A DNA stretch of 64,000 bases from GCA-2794515 sp034436155 (GTDB taxonomy: Bacteria > Chloroflexota > Anaerolineae > Aggregatilineales > Phototrophicaceae), in NCBI GenBank assembly GCA_034436155.1, contig DAOTVP010000116.1, positions 1 through 64,000 on the forward strand, written 5' to 3'. Below, one piece after another: positions 41,821-49,708 of the stretch. A model generated the notes under the pieces. The model saw only the letters and a list, made by a program, of their open reading frames with translations, had not been told where the DNA came from and searched no databases. How positions within the stretch are numbered: the stretch's first letter is position 1; each line of letters opens with the position of its first letter. A program made the position numbers and the translations under genes.

Positions 41821-44094
41821 ATGTTGTCAACGCGAATTGACAAATACATTGTATCCTATTTTAACCGCAATTGGTCAATTTTTCCAGTATACGCTGACCA
41901 ACGTCCAGAATTTGCCAAACATCCGGCAGTTCGTTGGGCAGAGTATCAAATTCGCGTGGCGACCCTTTCTGAAATCAATCGCTGGTATCATGAGCAAAAT
42001 CTGAGTGGAATAGCCATAGTCACGGGTAATTTATCCCGTCTTCTCGTCCTCGATTTTGATTCAATCGATGTTTACAACACATTCTGTAACCAATACCCGA
42101 AACTTGCCCATTCTTACACCGTCAATACACGGCGTGGCAAACATATCTATTACACGCTGATACCTAGCCTAAAAGTACCCCCCACCATGCGCGGAAATGG
42201 TGTCGATTTACAAGCCGAAGGCGCGTATGTGGTTGCGCCACCGACCACCATCAACGGATTTACCTATACCATCGCCAAAGATTTACCGCTTCATACCCTC
42301 ATTCCAGCCGAAATAGCCCTTATCCAACGCTTCATCCAATCGTCTAAACATGGCACAGTCGCTAAACCACTCACGCCTACATCGGCAACACTCACCACGC
42401 CCGACCACCACATCACCGTAGACCATATCCAACGGCTCTACCTCGAATCACTCACTATCGGACGTAACAATGCCTTATTTTGGGTATCCTGTCTCGCTCG
42501 TGATTACGGCATCTCACAATCTGAATTGACCCGCGCTATGGTCAATCTGCACGCCAGCCGACCAACGCCCGCAGGGCATCGCCCAGAAACACATGCCTCG
42601 CGTACTCGTGAAGCCTATAACACCATCGCCAGTGCCTATAGCCGTCCACCACGTCCGATTAAGCCTTATCAACCCGTCACCGCACAAGTACCGAATCACC
42701 TGCGCGAAATCATGCTCCAAATCAAGATGATGGATGCCCTCCGCACCATCGAAGCCTTACGGCTGGTTGGCATCACCCCGCATACTCAATTCACTGCGCA
42801 AGAGGCAATAGAACGCCTGCGTGGGATTGTCGGCAGAGATACCATCCGCAATGCCCTGAATAGCACCGCGCCCAATACAGGGTTGCCCCTGTTCCAATCC
42901 CCCCGCGCCCCCCTGGGACCGAATGGTATTGCTATTGAACCATCCACTGCCGTTACTAATTCATGCGAATTAGTAACCGTGAAAAAGTCAGGAAAAAATG
43001 CCAAGGGGCGTCCCGCAGTGCTGTATACCATGCCCAGCAATGACGATTTATTCGCTATTTTCGACCAAAAACCGTTCAAACAATCCGACCCGCTCACGCT
43101 CGATGACCTCAAAAATGTGCGCCGTGTCCGCATGACCCTCCATCAAAAATTTCTCACCCGCCTGCCCGGACGCTGGTCTGTCGCCTCATTCGCCCGCCGA
43201 CTGGGTGTGACCACCCGCACCATCCGCAATTATCACAACCTCGATGAACAATTCCGATGCGTACCCCTCTTCAAGACCAATGTCGTCCGTTGGAGCGGTC
43301 TCAAATACATTTTCGAGGGCGAATTTCCGCATAAAGGCTTCTTTTTGACCGATTCCCTCAATAAAAAATACCCCGCCAAAGAGGGTATCGCTAAAAAATT
43401 GCTGGCAAAACGCCAAGATGTCCTCATTCATGAACGCATCCCCAACTTTTGGTGGTACGGTTCAGCCGATACACCGCCCATCATCGCCAAATATCAAGCC
43501 GATCTGACCCGCATTTTGAATGATGAACACCGCAAAAAGTTCGCCCATACGCGCTTTGTCACCGAAGAATCGCTTGCTGTGGATGAAAATCCTGCCGATA
43601 CGCACGCTGTCGATGCAAATCCATCGCCTGTACCCCCTGTCGATGTCACCAGCCCGATTTTGAATGTGTCGTTCACACCCCCACAACACCTTCTCGCCTG
43701 TGATGTCGCCACACATCGCACCGTCAAAAATCCCATTGCCACCATCCAACCGCCGTTGTTGCCCGATATGCCCATTCTCGCGCCTGATGGTGAGAAAAAA
43801 TTGGCACCCGCGCCCAAATATGCCTCATCCAAATTCGATAAATCCAACACCTTCCGCCGCCCATTTGCCGATGAAGCCAAAGAAGAACTCGCTATCTACC
43901 TACAAAAGGCGATTAACACCCGCACCACCGATAAATCCCACCGCATCACCCGCGAATCTGCCCGTCGGCTGGTCGGGCGCTATAGCGAATCCGCCATCCG
44001 TAATGCCTTGCGCCTGATGGAATCGCGCAAAAATATCACCAAACCCGTTGGCTTTATCAGCACCGTCCTCCGCGCCTCCGCCCGTCACGACTGA
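41821..44094 (+). CDS. Bifunctional DNA primase/polymerase (Prim-Pol, AEP superfamily) with winged-helix domains
   Basis: 757 aa. The N-terminal 150 residues are a Prim-Pol domain as in plasmid pRN1 ORF904: LVLDFDS with the metal-binding Asp pair (78 and 80), RRGKHIYYT with the motif II His (108), and GVDLQAEGAYVVAPP (motif III Asp near 129). Next is a primase C-terminal-like helical region (about 200-280; LTIGRNNALFWVSCLARDYG). Then come several winged-helix-like segments: TAQEAIERLRGIVGRDTIRN (about 325), WSVASFARRLGVTTRTIRNY (about 455), and a C-terminal TRESARRLVGRYSESAIRNA (about 710). No Walker A or helicase is present. It could initiate replication of an integrated element or serve in repair or defence. 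AAAGG precedes the ATG; a strong terminator follows. Confidence 0.85.
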   Translation: MLSTRIDKYIVSYFNRNWSIFPVYADQRPEFAKHPAVRWAEYQIRVATLSEINRWYHEQNLSGIAIVTGNLSRLLVLDFDSIDVYNTFCNQYPKLAHSYTVNTRRGKHIYYTLIPSLKVPPTMRGNGVDLQAEGAYVVAPPTTINGFTYTIAKDLPLHTLIPAEIALIQRFIQSSKHGTVAKPLTPTSATLTTPDHHITVDHIQRLYLESLTIGRNNALFWVSCLARDYGISQSELTRAMVNLHASRPTPAGHRPETHASRTREAYNTIASAYSRPPRPIKPYQPVTAQVPNHLREIMLQIKMMDALRTIEALRLVGITPHTQFTAQEAIERLRGIVGRDTIRNALNSTAPNTGLPLFQSPRAPLGPNGIAIEPSTAVTNSCELVTVKKSGKNAKGRPAVLYTMPSNDDLFAIFDQKPFKQSDPLTLDDLKNVRRVRMTLHQKFLTRLPGRWSVASFARRLGVTTRTIRNYHNLDEQFRCVPLFKTNVVRWSGLKYIFEGEFPHKGFFLTDSLNKKYPAKEGIAKKLLAKRQDVLIHERIPNFWWYGSADTPPIIAKYQADLTRILNDEHRKKFAHTRFVTEESLAVDENPADTHAVDANPSPVPPVDVTSPILNVSFTPPQHLLACDVATHRTVKNPIATIQPPLLPDMPILAPDGEKKLAPAPKYASSKFDKSNTFRRPFADEAKEELAIYLQKAINTRTTDKSHRITRESARRLVGRYSESAIRNALRLMESRKNITKPVGFISTVLRASARHD

Positions 44095-44107
44095 GGTTCG
44101 GGGATAC

Positions 44108-44143
44108 AAAAAGCCCCTATCCAGTTTCAGATAAGGGCTTTTT
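44108..44143. terminator. Bidirectional terminator between Prim-Pol and the binding-protein gene
   Basis: AAAAAGCCCCTATC and GATAAGGGCTTTTT form a 14-position stem with one mismatch, loop of 8 nt, with T-runs on both strands. Confidence 0.88.
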
Positions 44144-44169
44144 GATGGGCTTTGTGCCTGTGTTCGGGC

Positions 44170-44200
44170 GGGGCGGATATACACTTCGTTAATCCGCCCC
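44170..44200 (-). repeat. Two-tier hairpin repeat, copy 9
   Basis: Outer arms GGGGCGGAT and ATCCGCCCC (9 bp), ATAC, a minimal inner helix AC with GT (loop TTC), TA. Confidence 0.72.
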
Positions 44201-44202
44201 TA

Positions 44203-44283
44203 CAGGCATACTAGATTTGTAGGGGACTGCAGGCATACTAGATTTGTAGGGGACTACAGGCATACTAGATTTGTAGGGGACGA
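44203..44283 (+). repeat. 27-bp tandem repeat, three copies
   Basis: Units at 44203, 44230 and 44257 begin CAGGCATACTAG and end GTAGGGGACTG, GACTA or GACGA. The array lies between two two-tier hairpins and joins onto copy 10, as if repeat insertion and slippage had combined. Confidence 0.85.
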
Positions 44284-44309
44284 TTAGCGCACAGCGCGTA
44301 TATCGTCCC
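44277..44309 (+). repeat. Two-tier hairpin repeat, copy 10
   Basis: Outer arms GGGACGAT and ATCGTCCC, TA, inner helix GCGC with GCGC (loop ACA), GTAT. Same outer arms as copies 4 and 7 but opposite orientation. Confidence 0.75.
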
Positions 44310-44347
44310 TAATTCCTTATTCCCTTCTCCATTTTATGGGGAGGGGT

Positions 44348-46015
44348 TTATTCCATCAAACTCGGTGGGAGCAACACGCCGTCAATCACATGGATGACAC
44401 CGTTTGTACCCATCACGTCCGCCATGATGACGGTGGCTTGCCCACCATTCAACACGACTGCGCCATCGACAACCTCAAACGCAAGTTCTTCGCCAGACAA
44501 TGTGACAACCGTGCCACTGCCCGCTTCGACCAACGCCGATGACAACGTGACACCATCCACCACATGATACATCAACACGCTGGTCAACACGTCAGCAGGA
44601 ATTTCGCCGACACTGCTCACACCCAACGCTTCCAAAACCGCCGCGAATGCGTCATTGGTGGGCGCGAACACGGTGAATTCGGCACCATCGGCGGTGATGG
44701 CTTCTAAAACTTGTGGGCTGAGGAGGACTGCTTCGACCAATGTGCTGAAATCGGGGTTCATCATCGCCACTTCGGCAATAGACATGGTGGCTTCCATGCT
44801 CATTTCTTCTTCCATCATGTCGCCACCGACCACTTTCACTTCGGTGAATTCACCATCAATCACTTGTTGGATGGTGACGATCGATTGTTCCGCCGTGAAG
44901 AATTCGCCCGTGCCGTCGTTGCTCATCACACCGACCAACCCTTCAAAGTTCATGGTGCTACGAACAGCCGCTTGCAAAGCCGCACGGTTGATGACCAAAT
45001 TGCCATCGCCATCAATCACACCAACAGCTTCAATCGCATCCAGCAACACATTATACGCATCATACGCATTGGCATGGAATGGAGCAGGCGGTTCTTCACC
45101 ATAAACTTCAACATAGGTGGTCAAGAATTCGCGCATTGCATCGGTTTCTGGGGTGGTGGCGGCAGACGCATACACGCCTTCGGCAAATTCACCCGCCAAG
45201 TTTACGAATTCCGGTCCGAGCATCCCGTCCGCGCCCATGAATAACACATCCGTCAGACCAGCATCTGGCATTTGTTGCACTAAACGAGCGGCTTCGGCGT
45301 TGAAACCACCAAAGTAAATCAATTCAGGACCCGCAGAAGCGAGGTTTTCGAGCGTCGAACGGAAATTGGTTTCGCCGACCGTCACCGCATCCGCCGCCAC
45401 AATTTCACCACCGAGTTCGGCGAAGCGTTGGCTCATCACTGTCACCAGACCTTCACCGTAGGGGCTACCATCGTGCAGTGTCGCTACTTTGGTCACGCCT
45501 AAGTCGTTGTAGATGAATTCGGCGGCAATCGCACCTTGGAAGCCGTCAGAAGCAACTGTACGGTTGAAGCTGGCGAATCCGCGCACGGTCAACAACGGGC
45601 TGGTGCAGGATGGGCTGATGCTCACGAAGCCCGCCGTGTCATAAATGGGGGCGGCGGCTAAACAGCTTGATGAACACATATGACCCACCACACCGACAAT
45701 CGTTTCATCGGCGGTATACAAATTGGCAACCGTTTGACCACCAATAGCCGAACATTGTTCGTCTTGTGGGTCGAGTTCAACCATAAATTCCACACCATCC
45801 ACCACCACGCTGGGGCGGGCAGATTGCGCCAATTCGACACCGCGTTGAATATCAATCCCCAACGGGGCAATGCCTTCACCGCTCAACCCGCTCGCCACAC
45901 CAATGCGTACAGGATCGCCCGGTTCGACAATCACATCTTCACCTTGAGCCAATGCCAATGACGACATCACCAACATCGCCACCAGTACCAAAACAAGTGC
46001 CATAAATTTTTTCAT
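44348..46015 (-). CDS. Amino-acid ABC binding protein (LivJ-like) fused to a FAS1 domain
   Basis: 555 aa. A signal peptide (MKKFMALVLVLVAMLVMSSL, ending near LALAQ) is followed by a type I periplasmic-binding fold (about 30-400): IGVASGLSGEGIAPLGIDIQ, VVGHMCSSSCLAAAPIYDTA, VATLHDGSPYGEGLVTV, LIYFGGFNAEAARLVQQMPD. A Met/Glu linker (about 400-412) leads to a complete FAS1 domain with FTVFAPTNDAFAAVL, VLMYHVVDG and NGVIHVIDGVLLPP. The ligand is presumably a branched-chain or related amino acid, for the livHMG and livF components in this window. The FAS1 tail may anchor the receptor to the cell surface in place of a lipid, since the signal lacks a lipobox. AGGAG lies 11 nt before the ATG. Confidence 0.92.
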   Translation of the reverse strand: MKKFMALVLVLVAMLVMSSLALAQGEDVIVEPGDPVRIGVASGLSGEGIAPLGIDIQRGVELAQSARPSVVVDGVEFMVELDPQDEQCSAIGGQTVANLYTADETIVGVVGHMCSSSCLAAAPIYDTAGFVSISPSCTSPLLTVRGFASFNRTVASDGFQGAIAAEFIYNDLGVTKVATLHDGSPYGEGLVTVMSQRFAELGGEIVAADAVTVGETNFRSTLENLASAGPELIYFGGFNAEAARLVQQMPDAGLTDVLFMGADGMLGPEFVNLAGEFAEGVYASAATTPETDAMREFLTTYVEVYGEEPPAPFHANAYDAYNVLLDAIEAVGVIDGDGNLVINRAALQAAVRSTMNFEGLVGVMSNDGTGEFFTAEQSIVTIQQVIDGEFTEVKVVGGDMMEEEMSMEATMSIAEVAMMNPDFSTLVEAVLLSPQVLEAITADGAEFTVFAPTNDAFAAVLEALGVSSVGEIPADVLTSVLMYHVVDGVTLSSALVEAGSGTVVTLSGEELAFEVVDGAVVLNGGQATVIMADVMGTNGVIHVIDGVLLPPSLME

Positions 46016-46455
46016 ATCTTTAATTCTCCTCTGATATTGAGATTTTTTCTGTTAGATACACCATACCTAACACTGGGATGATTATAACGAAATATTCAAC
46101 ATCGCACCACTTTTATCAGGAATTGTTAAGGATTATCGCCGATATGAATCCTTTACACCCAAAAATTCGCATAGTCATCAAAACATCCGTCAGGGATAAA
46201 GCCGAAGGCGCAAGCAAGTTGCGCCCTCATCTTTATCCCTTTATGCTTATCGAAAACATGACGGTGTTGCATGGTATTAGCGACACACATCTCCAAAATA
46301 GACCGATGCGTAATCGACAACGAGCTGTATGTCGTTTACATCGGGGCGTAGCCCGTCGCCACATCCTGCAACGATTTTGCCATACCATCCCCATTCAAAA
46401 ACGGGTTATAATAAAATTTGCAATTGAACTCTTGTTTACAAAGGAACGCAAATAC
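46016..46455. other. Intergenic region between the binding-protein gene and GDP-fucose synthase gene
   Basis: 440 bp between divergent genes. It contains a nested hairpin at 46192-46240 and a GGCGTAGCC-type short palindrome near 46345. The open frame running through it into the fucose synthase gene is not protein-like. Confidence 0.55.
46192..46240 (+). promoter_or_regulatory. Nested hairpin upstream of GDP-fucose synthase
   Basis: AGGGATAAAG (46192-46201) pairs with CTTTATCCCT (46231-46240), 10 bp perfect. Inside, GGCGCAA (46207-46213) pairs with TTGCGCC (46219-46225), 7 bp perfect, separated by a symmetric 5/5 internal loop (CCGAA, CTCAT). It is followed by only three T residues, so a leader structure is as likely as a terminator. 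Confidence 0.55.
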
Positions 46456-47388
46456 ATGGATTGGAAAAACACACGATTTGTCGTCACAGGTGGCGCGGGA
46501 TTTTTGGGGCGTGCCGTTGTGAACAAACTCAAAGAACGCGGTGCAGAGCATATTTTCGTCCCCAGAAGCGCCCAATACGATTTGCGACAACATGACCGCG
46601 TGTTGGCGCTCCTCGATGATGCCCAACCCGACATCATCATCCACATGGCGGCGGTGGTGGGTGGCATCGGCGCGAACCGCGAACATCCCGCCGAATTTTT
46701 TTATGATAACTTGATGATGGGGACAACCCTCATGCACGAATCTTGGCGGGCAGGGGTGCAAAAATTCGTCACCATCGGCACAGTGTGCGCCTATCCCAAA
46801 TTCACACCCACCCCCTTCAAAGAAGAAGATTTGTGGATTGGTTATCCAGAAGAGACCAACGCCCCCTACGGTCTCGCCAAGAAGATGCTGTTGGTGCAAG
46901 GGCAGGCATATCACCAACAATACGGCTTTAAGGCGATTTACCTGCTCCCCACCAACCTCTACGGACCGCACGATAATTTCGACCCCAAATCATCGCACGT
47001 CATCCCCGCATTGATTAAAAAGGTGTTAGATGCCCAAGATGCGGGCGAAAAACAAATTGTCGTCTGGGGCGATGGCTCTCCCACCCGCGAATTTTTGTAT
47101 GTCGATGATGCCGCCGAAGGCATCGTCCTCGCCACCGAAAAATATGACGATACCGAACCGGTCAATTTGGGCAGTGGCTTCGAGATTAGCATCCGCGACC
47201 TTGTGACCAAAATCACCAGCATTATCGGTTTTGATGGTGACATCGTGTGGGATACCACCAAACCCAATGGGCAACCGCGCCGTAAATTGGATGTGAGTCG
47301 CGCTCATCATGCCTTTGGCTTCGATGCCCAAATTGACTTCGATGAAGGCTTGCGCCGCACCATCGACTGGTACAAATCGACCCGCTAG
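46456..47388 (+). CDS. fcl: GDP-L-fucose synthase
   Basis: Converts GDP-4-keto-6-deoxymannose to GDP-L-fucose with NADPH. The start at 46456 (MDWKNTRFVVTGGAGFLG) gives 310 aa, the normal length, with GGA upstream; the frame extending back to 46078 is non-coding. Seen: Rossmann TGGAGFLG, the extended SDR active site with YxxxK as APYGLAKK (Tyr near 138), TNLYGPHDNF, SHVIPALIKK with the conserved His, and GDGSPTREFLYVDD. The usual SSC at the catalytic loop reads TVC here, so the catalytic Ser is Thr while the neighbouring Cys is kept. It is convergent with the glycan operon and presumably supplies its fucose donor. Confidence 0.93.
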   Translation: MDWKNTRFVVTGGAGFLGRAVVNKLKERGAEHIFVPRSAQYDLRQHDRVLALLDDAQPDIIIHMAAVVGGIGANREHPAEFFYDNLMMGTTLMHESWRAGVQKFVTIGTVCAYPKFTPTPFKEEDLWIGYPEETNAPYGLAKKMLLVQGQAYHQQYGFKAIYLLPTNLYGPHDNFDPKSSHVIPALIKKVLDAQDAGEKQIVVWGDGSPTREFLYVDDAAEGIVLATEKYDDTEPVNLGSGFEISIRDLVTKITSIIGFDGDIVWDTTKPNGQPRRKLDVSRAHHAFGFDAQIDFDEGLRRTIDWYKSTR

Positions 47389-47445
47389 AATTGTAGTTTG
47401 CTCTTATGATTGTCTGGTCGCGCAAAATCGCATCCATACAACAAC

Positions 47446-48651
47446 TTATTCTTTATCACCCCTCTGGATGAGTCGATACAACCCGTTTGTTAGTTGCCGA
47501 TTTTCATCCACTTTTGCTGATATAACCTGTAGCATCTCTAAAATATGGTGAGGCGATATTGCCTCATCACCTGCTATGGGTGGTAGTGCGACACCATCGA
47601 CTGTCCGATTTGCCAATCGCTTTTTGATGATTTGCCTCAATATACGGAATACCTGCCCTGTCATCAACCATCGCCAAAAAAATAACCGACTTTGCATCAG
47701 GTAGGTGTGCGTTTTTTGCGTCATGACGATGTTATATTGTGTTGCTTTTAACAGACTTTGCAACCGCGCCTCGATTTGATTGATCACAATATCCTCATCA
47801 TGACTGAGATGATTGATGTGAGTCGAATCTGTTTGTGCCAATACCGTATCAAACACCTGTCTCAGGTTATTGGGGTCATGATAGATAATTGTCTGTGTGG
47901 TTGGCTTGTCGGGTATCATCGTCACATCAGACGGGATAAAAATACCGCGCCACTTGTCCATCAATGCGCTCATATCCTGTAACCATGTATCCGATGGCGT
48001 ATTCATCAACCGCAAGGGATGATTTTCGCAGTGTATCATCAATGCCGTAGGGCAGGGGATAATCTCATATCCCGCATGGCGCAATCGAAAACAAATATCG
48101 CTATCTGCGCCATAAAATAAGAACGATTCTTCATCGGCATACCCAACTGTCGCTAACGCCTGGCGTACATAAATCCCATGATTGAGCATCGGCACATCAA
48201 ACAAGGTGAATATTTTATAGTGGTCGGGTGGCTCTTTATCCACATCATGAAAATAAAATGGCACCGCGCCGATGTTTTTGCCAGTGGCTTGCTGCTCTTG
48301 GATGAACGCCAACCCGTTTTTGACCGCATCAGCATGAAAAATCGTGTCATCACTCATCATGAGGATATAATCCGCTTGTGCCGATTTGAACGCGAGGTTC
48401 ATAAAATAACCCCATGAACGGCGTGGGATTGACTTGTTGTTGAATGTCCCACGATTATGTTGGACAATCGTCACCACATCCTTCTGATGAATCAGCCATT
48501 CTAACGAGCCATCATCCGAGCCACCATCCACGATGATTATCTCGTGCGGTATATCATCAACCGCATTTCGCGCACTTTCCAATGCGATTTTCAAAAACTC
48601 AAGGCGGTTATATGCCCCCATGACAATCGATATAAGCGGTTTTTGGGTCAT
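47446..48651 (-). CDS. Glycosyltransferase family 2 (GT2-b)
   Basis: 401 aa, GT-A fold: ISIVMGAYNRLEFLKIALES, IIVDGGSDDGSLEWL, and YILMMSDDTIFHADAV carrying the DxD-like metal site, then acceptor region YGADSDICFRLRHAGYE. The C-terminal third is helical with basic and hydrophobic stretches (FWRWLMTGQVFRILRQIIKK) suggesting membrane contact. It starts inside the stop of the preceding GT1-c gene (ATGA overlap). The first 230 residues are close to the GT2 at 49.7 kb, so the two are paralogues that diverged in the acceptor and C-terminal parts. Last gene of the surface-glycan operon. Confidence 0.92.
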   Translation of the reverse strand: MTQKPLISIVMGAYNRLEFLKIALESARNAVDDIPHEIIIVDGGSDDGSLEWLIHQKDVVTIVQHNRGTFNNKSIPRRSWGYFMNLAFKSAQADYILMMSDDTIFHADAVKNGLAFIQEQQATGKNIGAVPFYFHDVDKEPPDHYKIFTLFDVPMLNHGIYVRQALATVGYADEESFLFYGADSDICFRLRHAGYEIIPCPTALMIHCENHPLRLMNTPSDTWLQDMSALMDKWRGIFIPSDVTMIPDKPTTQTIIYHDPNNLRQVFDTVLAQTDSTHINHLSHDEDIVINQIEARLQSLLKATQYNIVMTQKTHTYLMQSRLFFWRWLMTGQVFRILRQIIKKRLANRTVDGVALPPIAGDEAISPHHILEMLQVISAKVDENRQLTNGLYRLIQRGDKE

Positions 48652-49694
48652 TGTGATTTCTCTTTATGATTTTTCAAGACAAATTCGGCATATTCGGGAA
48701 TTTGGGCTATCCATTGGCGGTAGCCTTCAGCTTGCGTACGGCGGGCATTCGCGCCTAATTGGGCTAAATCGAGTTGCCTGAGTGCATCCCAATCCTGAAA
48801 CGTGAGCGCATCTAAATGAAGCGGATATTTTCTATGTTTGAGATAAAATAAGCCCGAAAAGATCTTCCGAAAGAACCAGATGATGAGCTTATTGAGGCGT
48901 GTTTTCGGTTTAGGTTTTGGAAATAAAAACCCATTGAAACCGCTTTGAATATACTCATTCATCGTGGGAGCATCATATCCAAAGACTGCACATCCACTAG
49001 CGAGGGCTTCTAACATCACAAACCCGACCCCTTCTTTTTGGCGTGGGGTTAAAAATACATTACTACGGCGCATCATCGCCAAAAAATCATCCCGACTGGT
49101 TAGTTTATCGTGTATCTCGACAACCGTCCCGTTCATCTGGCGCGGTAGCCGATAATTATAATACTTCGCCAGTGGTTCATCAGGGCGTGCGCGAAAAATG
49201 ACCCGCTTAATACCCAGTGCCTTGCACATTCGCTTGATAAAGCGCGGACGATAAAACGCCAACCGATTCCAATACAACATCACCAAACCGTCATCAAAGG
49301 TGGCTTGCGGAAAATCTTCTGGATTCATAAAGTATTGCAGTCGCAAATAAGGCAATCCCAAATTTTCTGCCCATGTCGCCACCTCATGCGAAAAAGCCAC
49401 CACCCGCACATACGGATGATGAGCGATACTTGGCGGATACAAGTCGTGGTCTGCCATCGGTATCCACACCATCGGCGCTTTTGCCTGTTTTAACCACGAT
49501 TCGGGGGGCGGATATTGGCAAAAAATGGTCACGGTATCGTCTTCGGGGAGCGGGAGATCCTCATAATATTCCCAACCCACGAACCGAATATCGGCATACG
49601 GTGCAAGTGGCTTGACCAATAAATCATGAAATGCCCCACTGGTGTGAATGTGCCAATGGAGTGCATAGGCAGTTATCACAGGTCTATTATCCAT
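48648..49694 (-). CDS. Glycosyltransferase, GT1/GT4-like (GT1-c)
   Basis: Start at 49694 (MDNRPVITAYALHWHIHTSG) has GGAG 9 nt upstream and matches the starts of two paralogues in this cluster; 348 aa. The N-terminal half is an unusual acceptor domain (IFCQYPPPESWLKQAKAPMV, WIPMADHDLYPPSIAHHPYV). The C-terminal half is a GT-B sugar-nucleotide domain with LTPRQKEGVGFVMLEALASG, containing the E-x7-E pattern, and VFGYDAPTMNEYIQSGFNGF. One of three homologous enzymes, at 48.6, 50.9 and 51.9 kb. The donor sugar is unknown. Confidence 0.9.
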   Translation of the reverse strand: MDNRPVITAYALHWHIHTSGAFHDLLVKPLAPYADIRFVGWEYYEDLPLPEDDTVTIFCQYPPPESWLKQAKAPMVWIPMADHDLYPPSIAHHPYVRVVAFSHEVATWAENLGLPYLRLQYFMNPEDFPQATFDDGLVMLYWNRLAFYRPRFIKRMCKALGIKRVIFRARPDEPLAKYYNYRLPRQMNGTVVEIHDKLTSRDDFLAMMRRSNVFLTPRQKEGVGFVMLEALASGCAVFGYDAPTMNEYIQSGFNGFLFPKPKPKTRLNKLIIWFFRKIFSGLFYLKHRKYPLHLDALTFQDWDALRQLDLAQLGANARRTQAEGYRQWIAQIPEYAEFVLKNHKEKSQ

Positions 49695-49708
49695 CATCCA
49701 TTGCTCCA

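Noticed and set aside
41376..44094. Retron or reverse-transcriptase system
   Set aside because: No reverse transcriptase motifs (YxDD) are present; the polymerase is an AEP Prim-Pol, so only a loose analogy to RNA-templated systems can be made.
46078..46455. N-terminal extension of the GDP-fucose synthase frame
   Set aside because: The 310-aa product from 46456 matches the family exactly and the extra sequence covers a hairpin and non-coding DNA.
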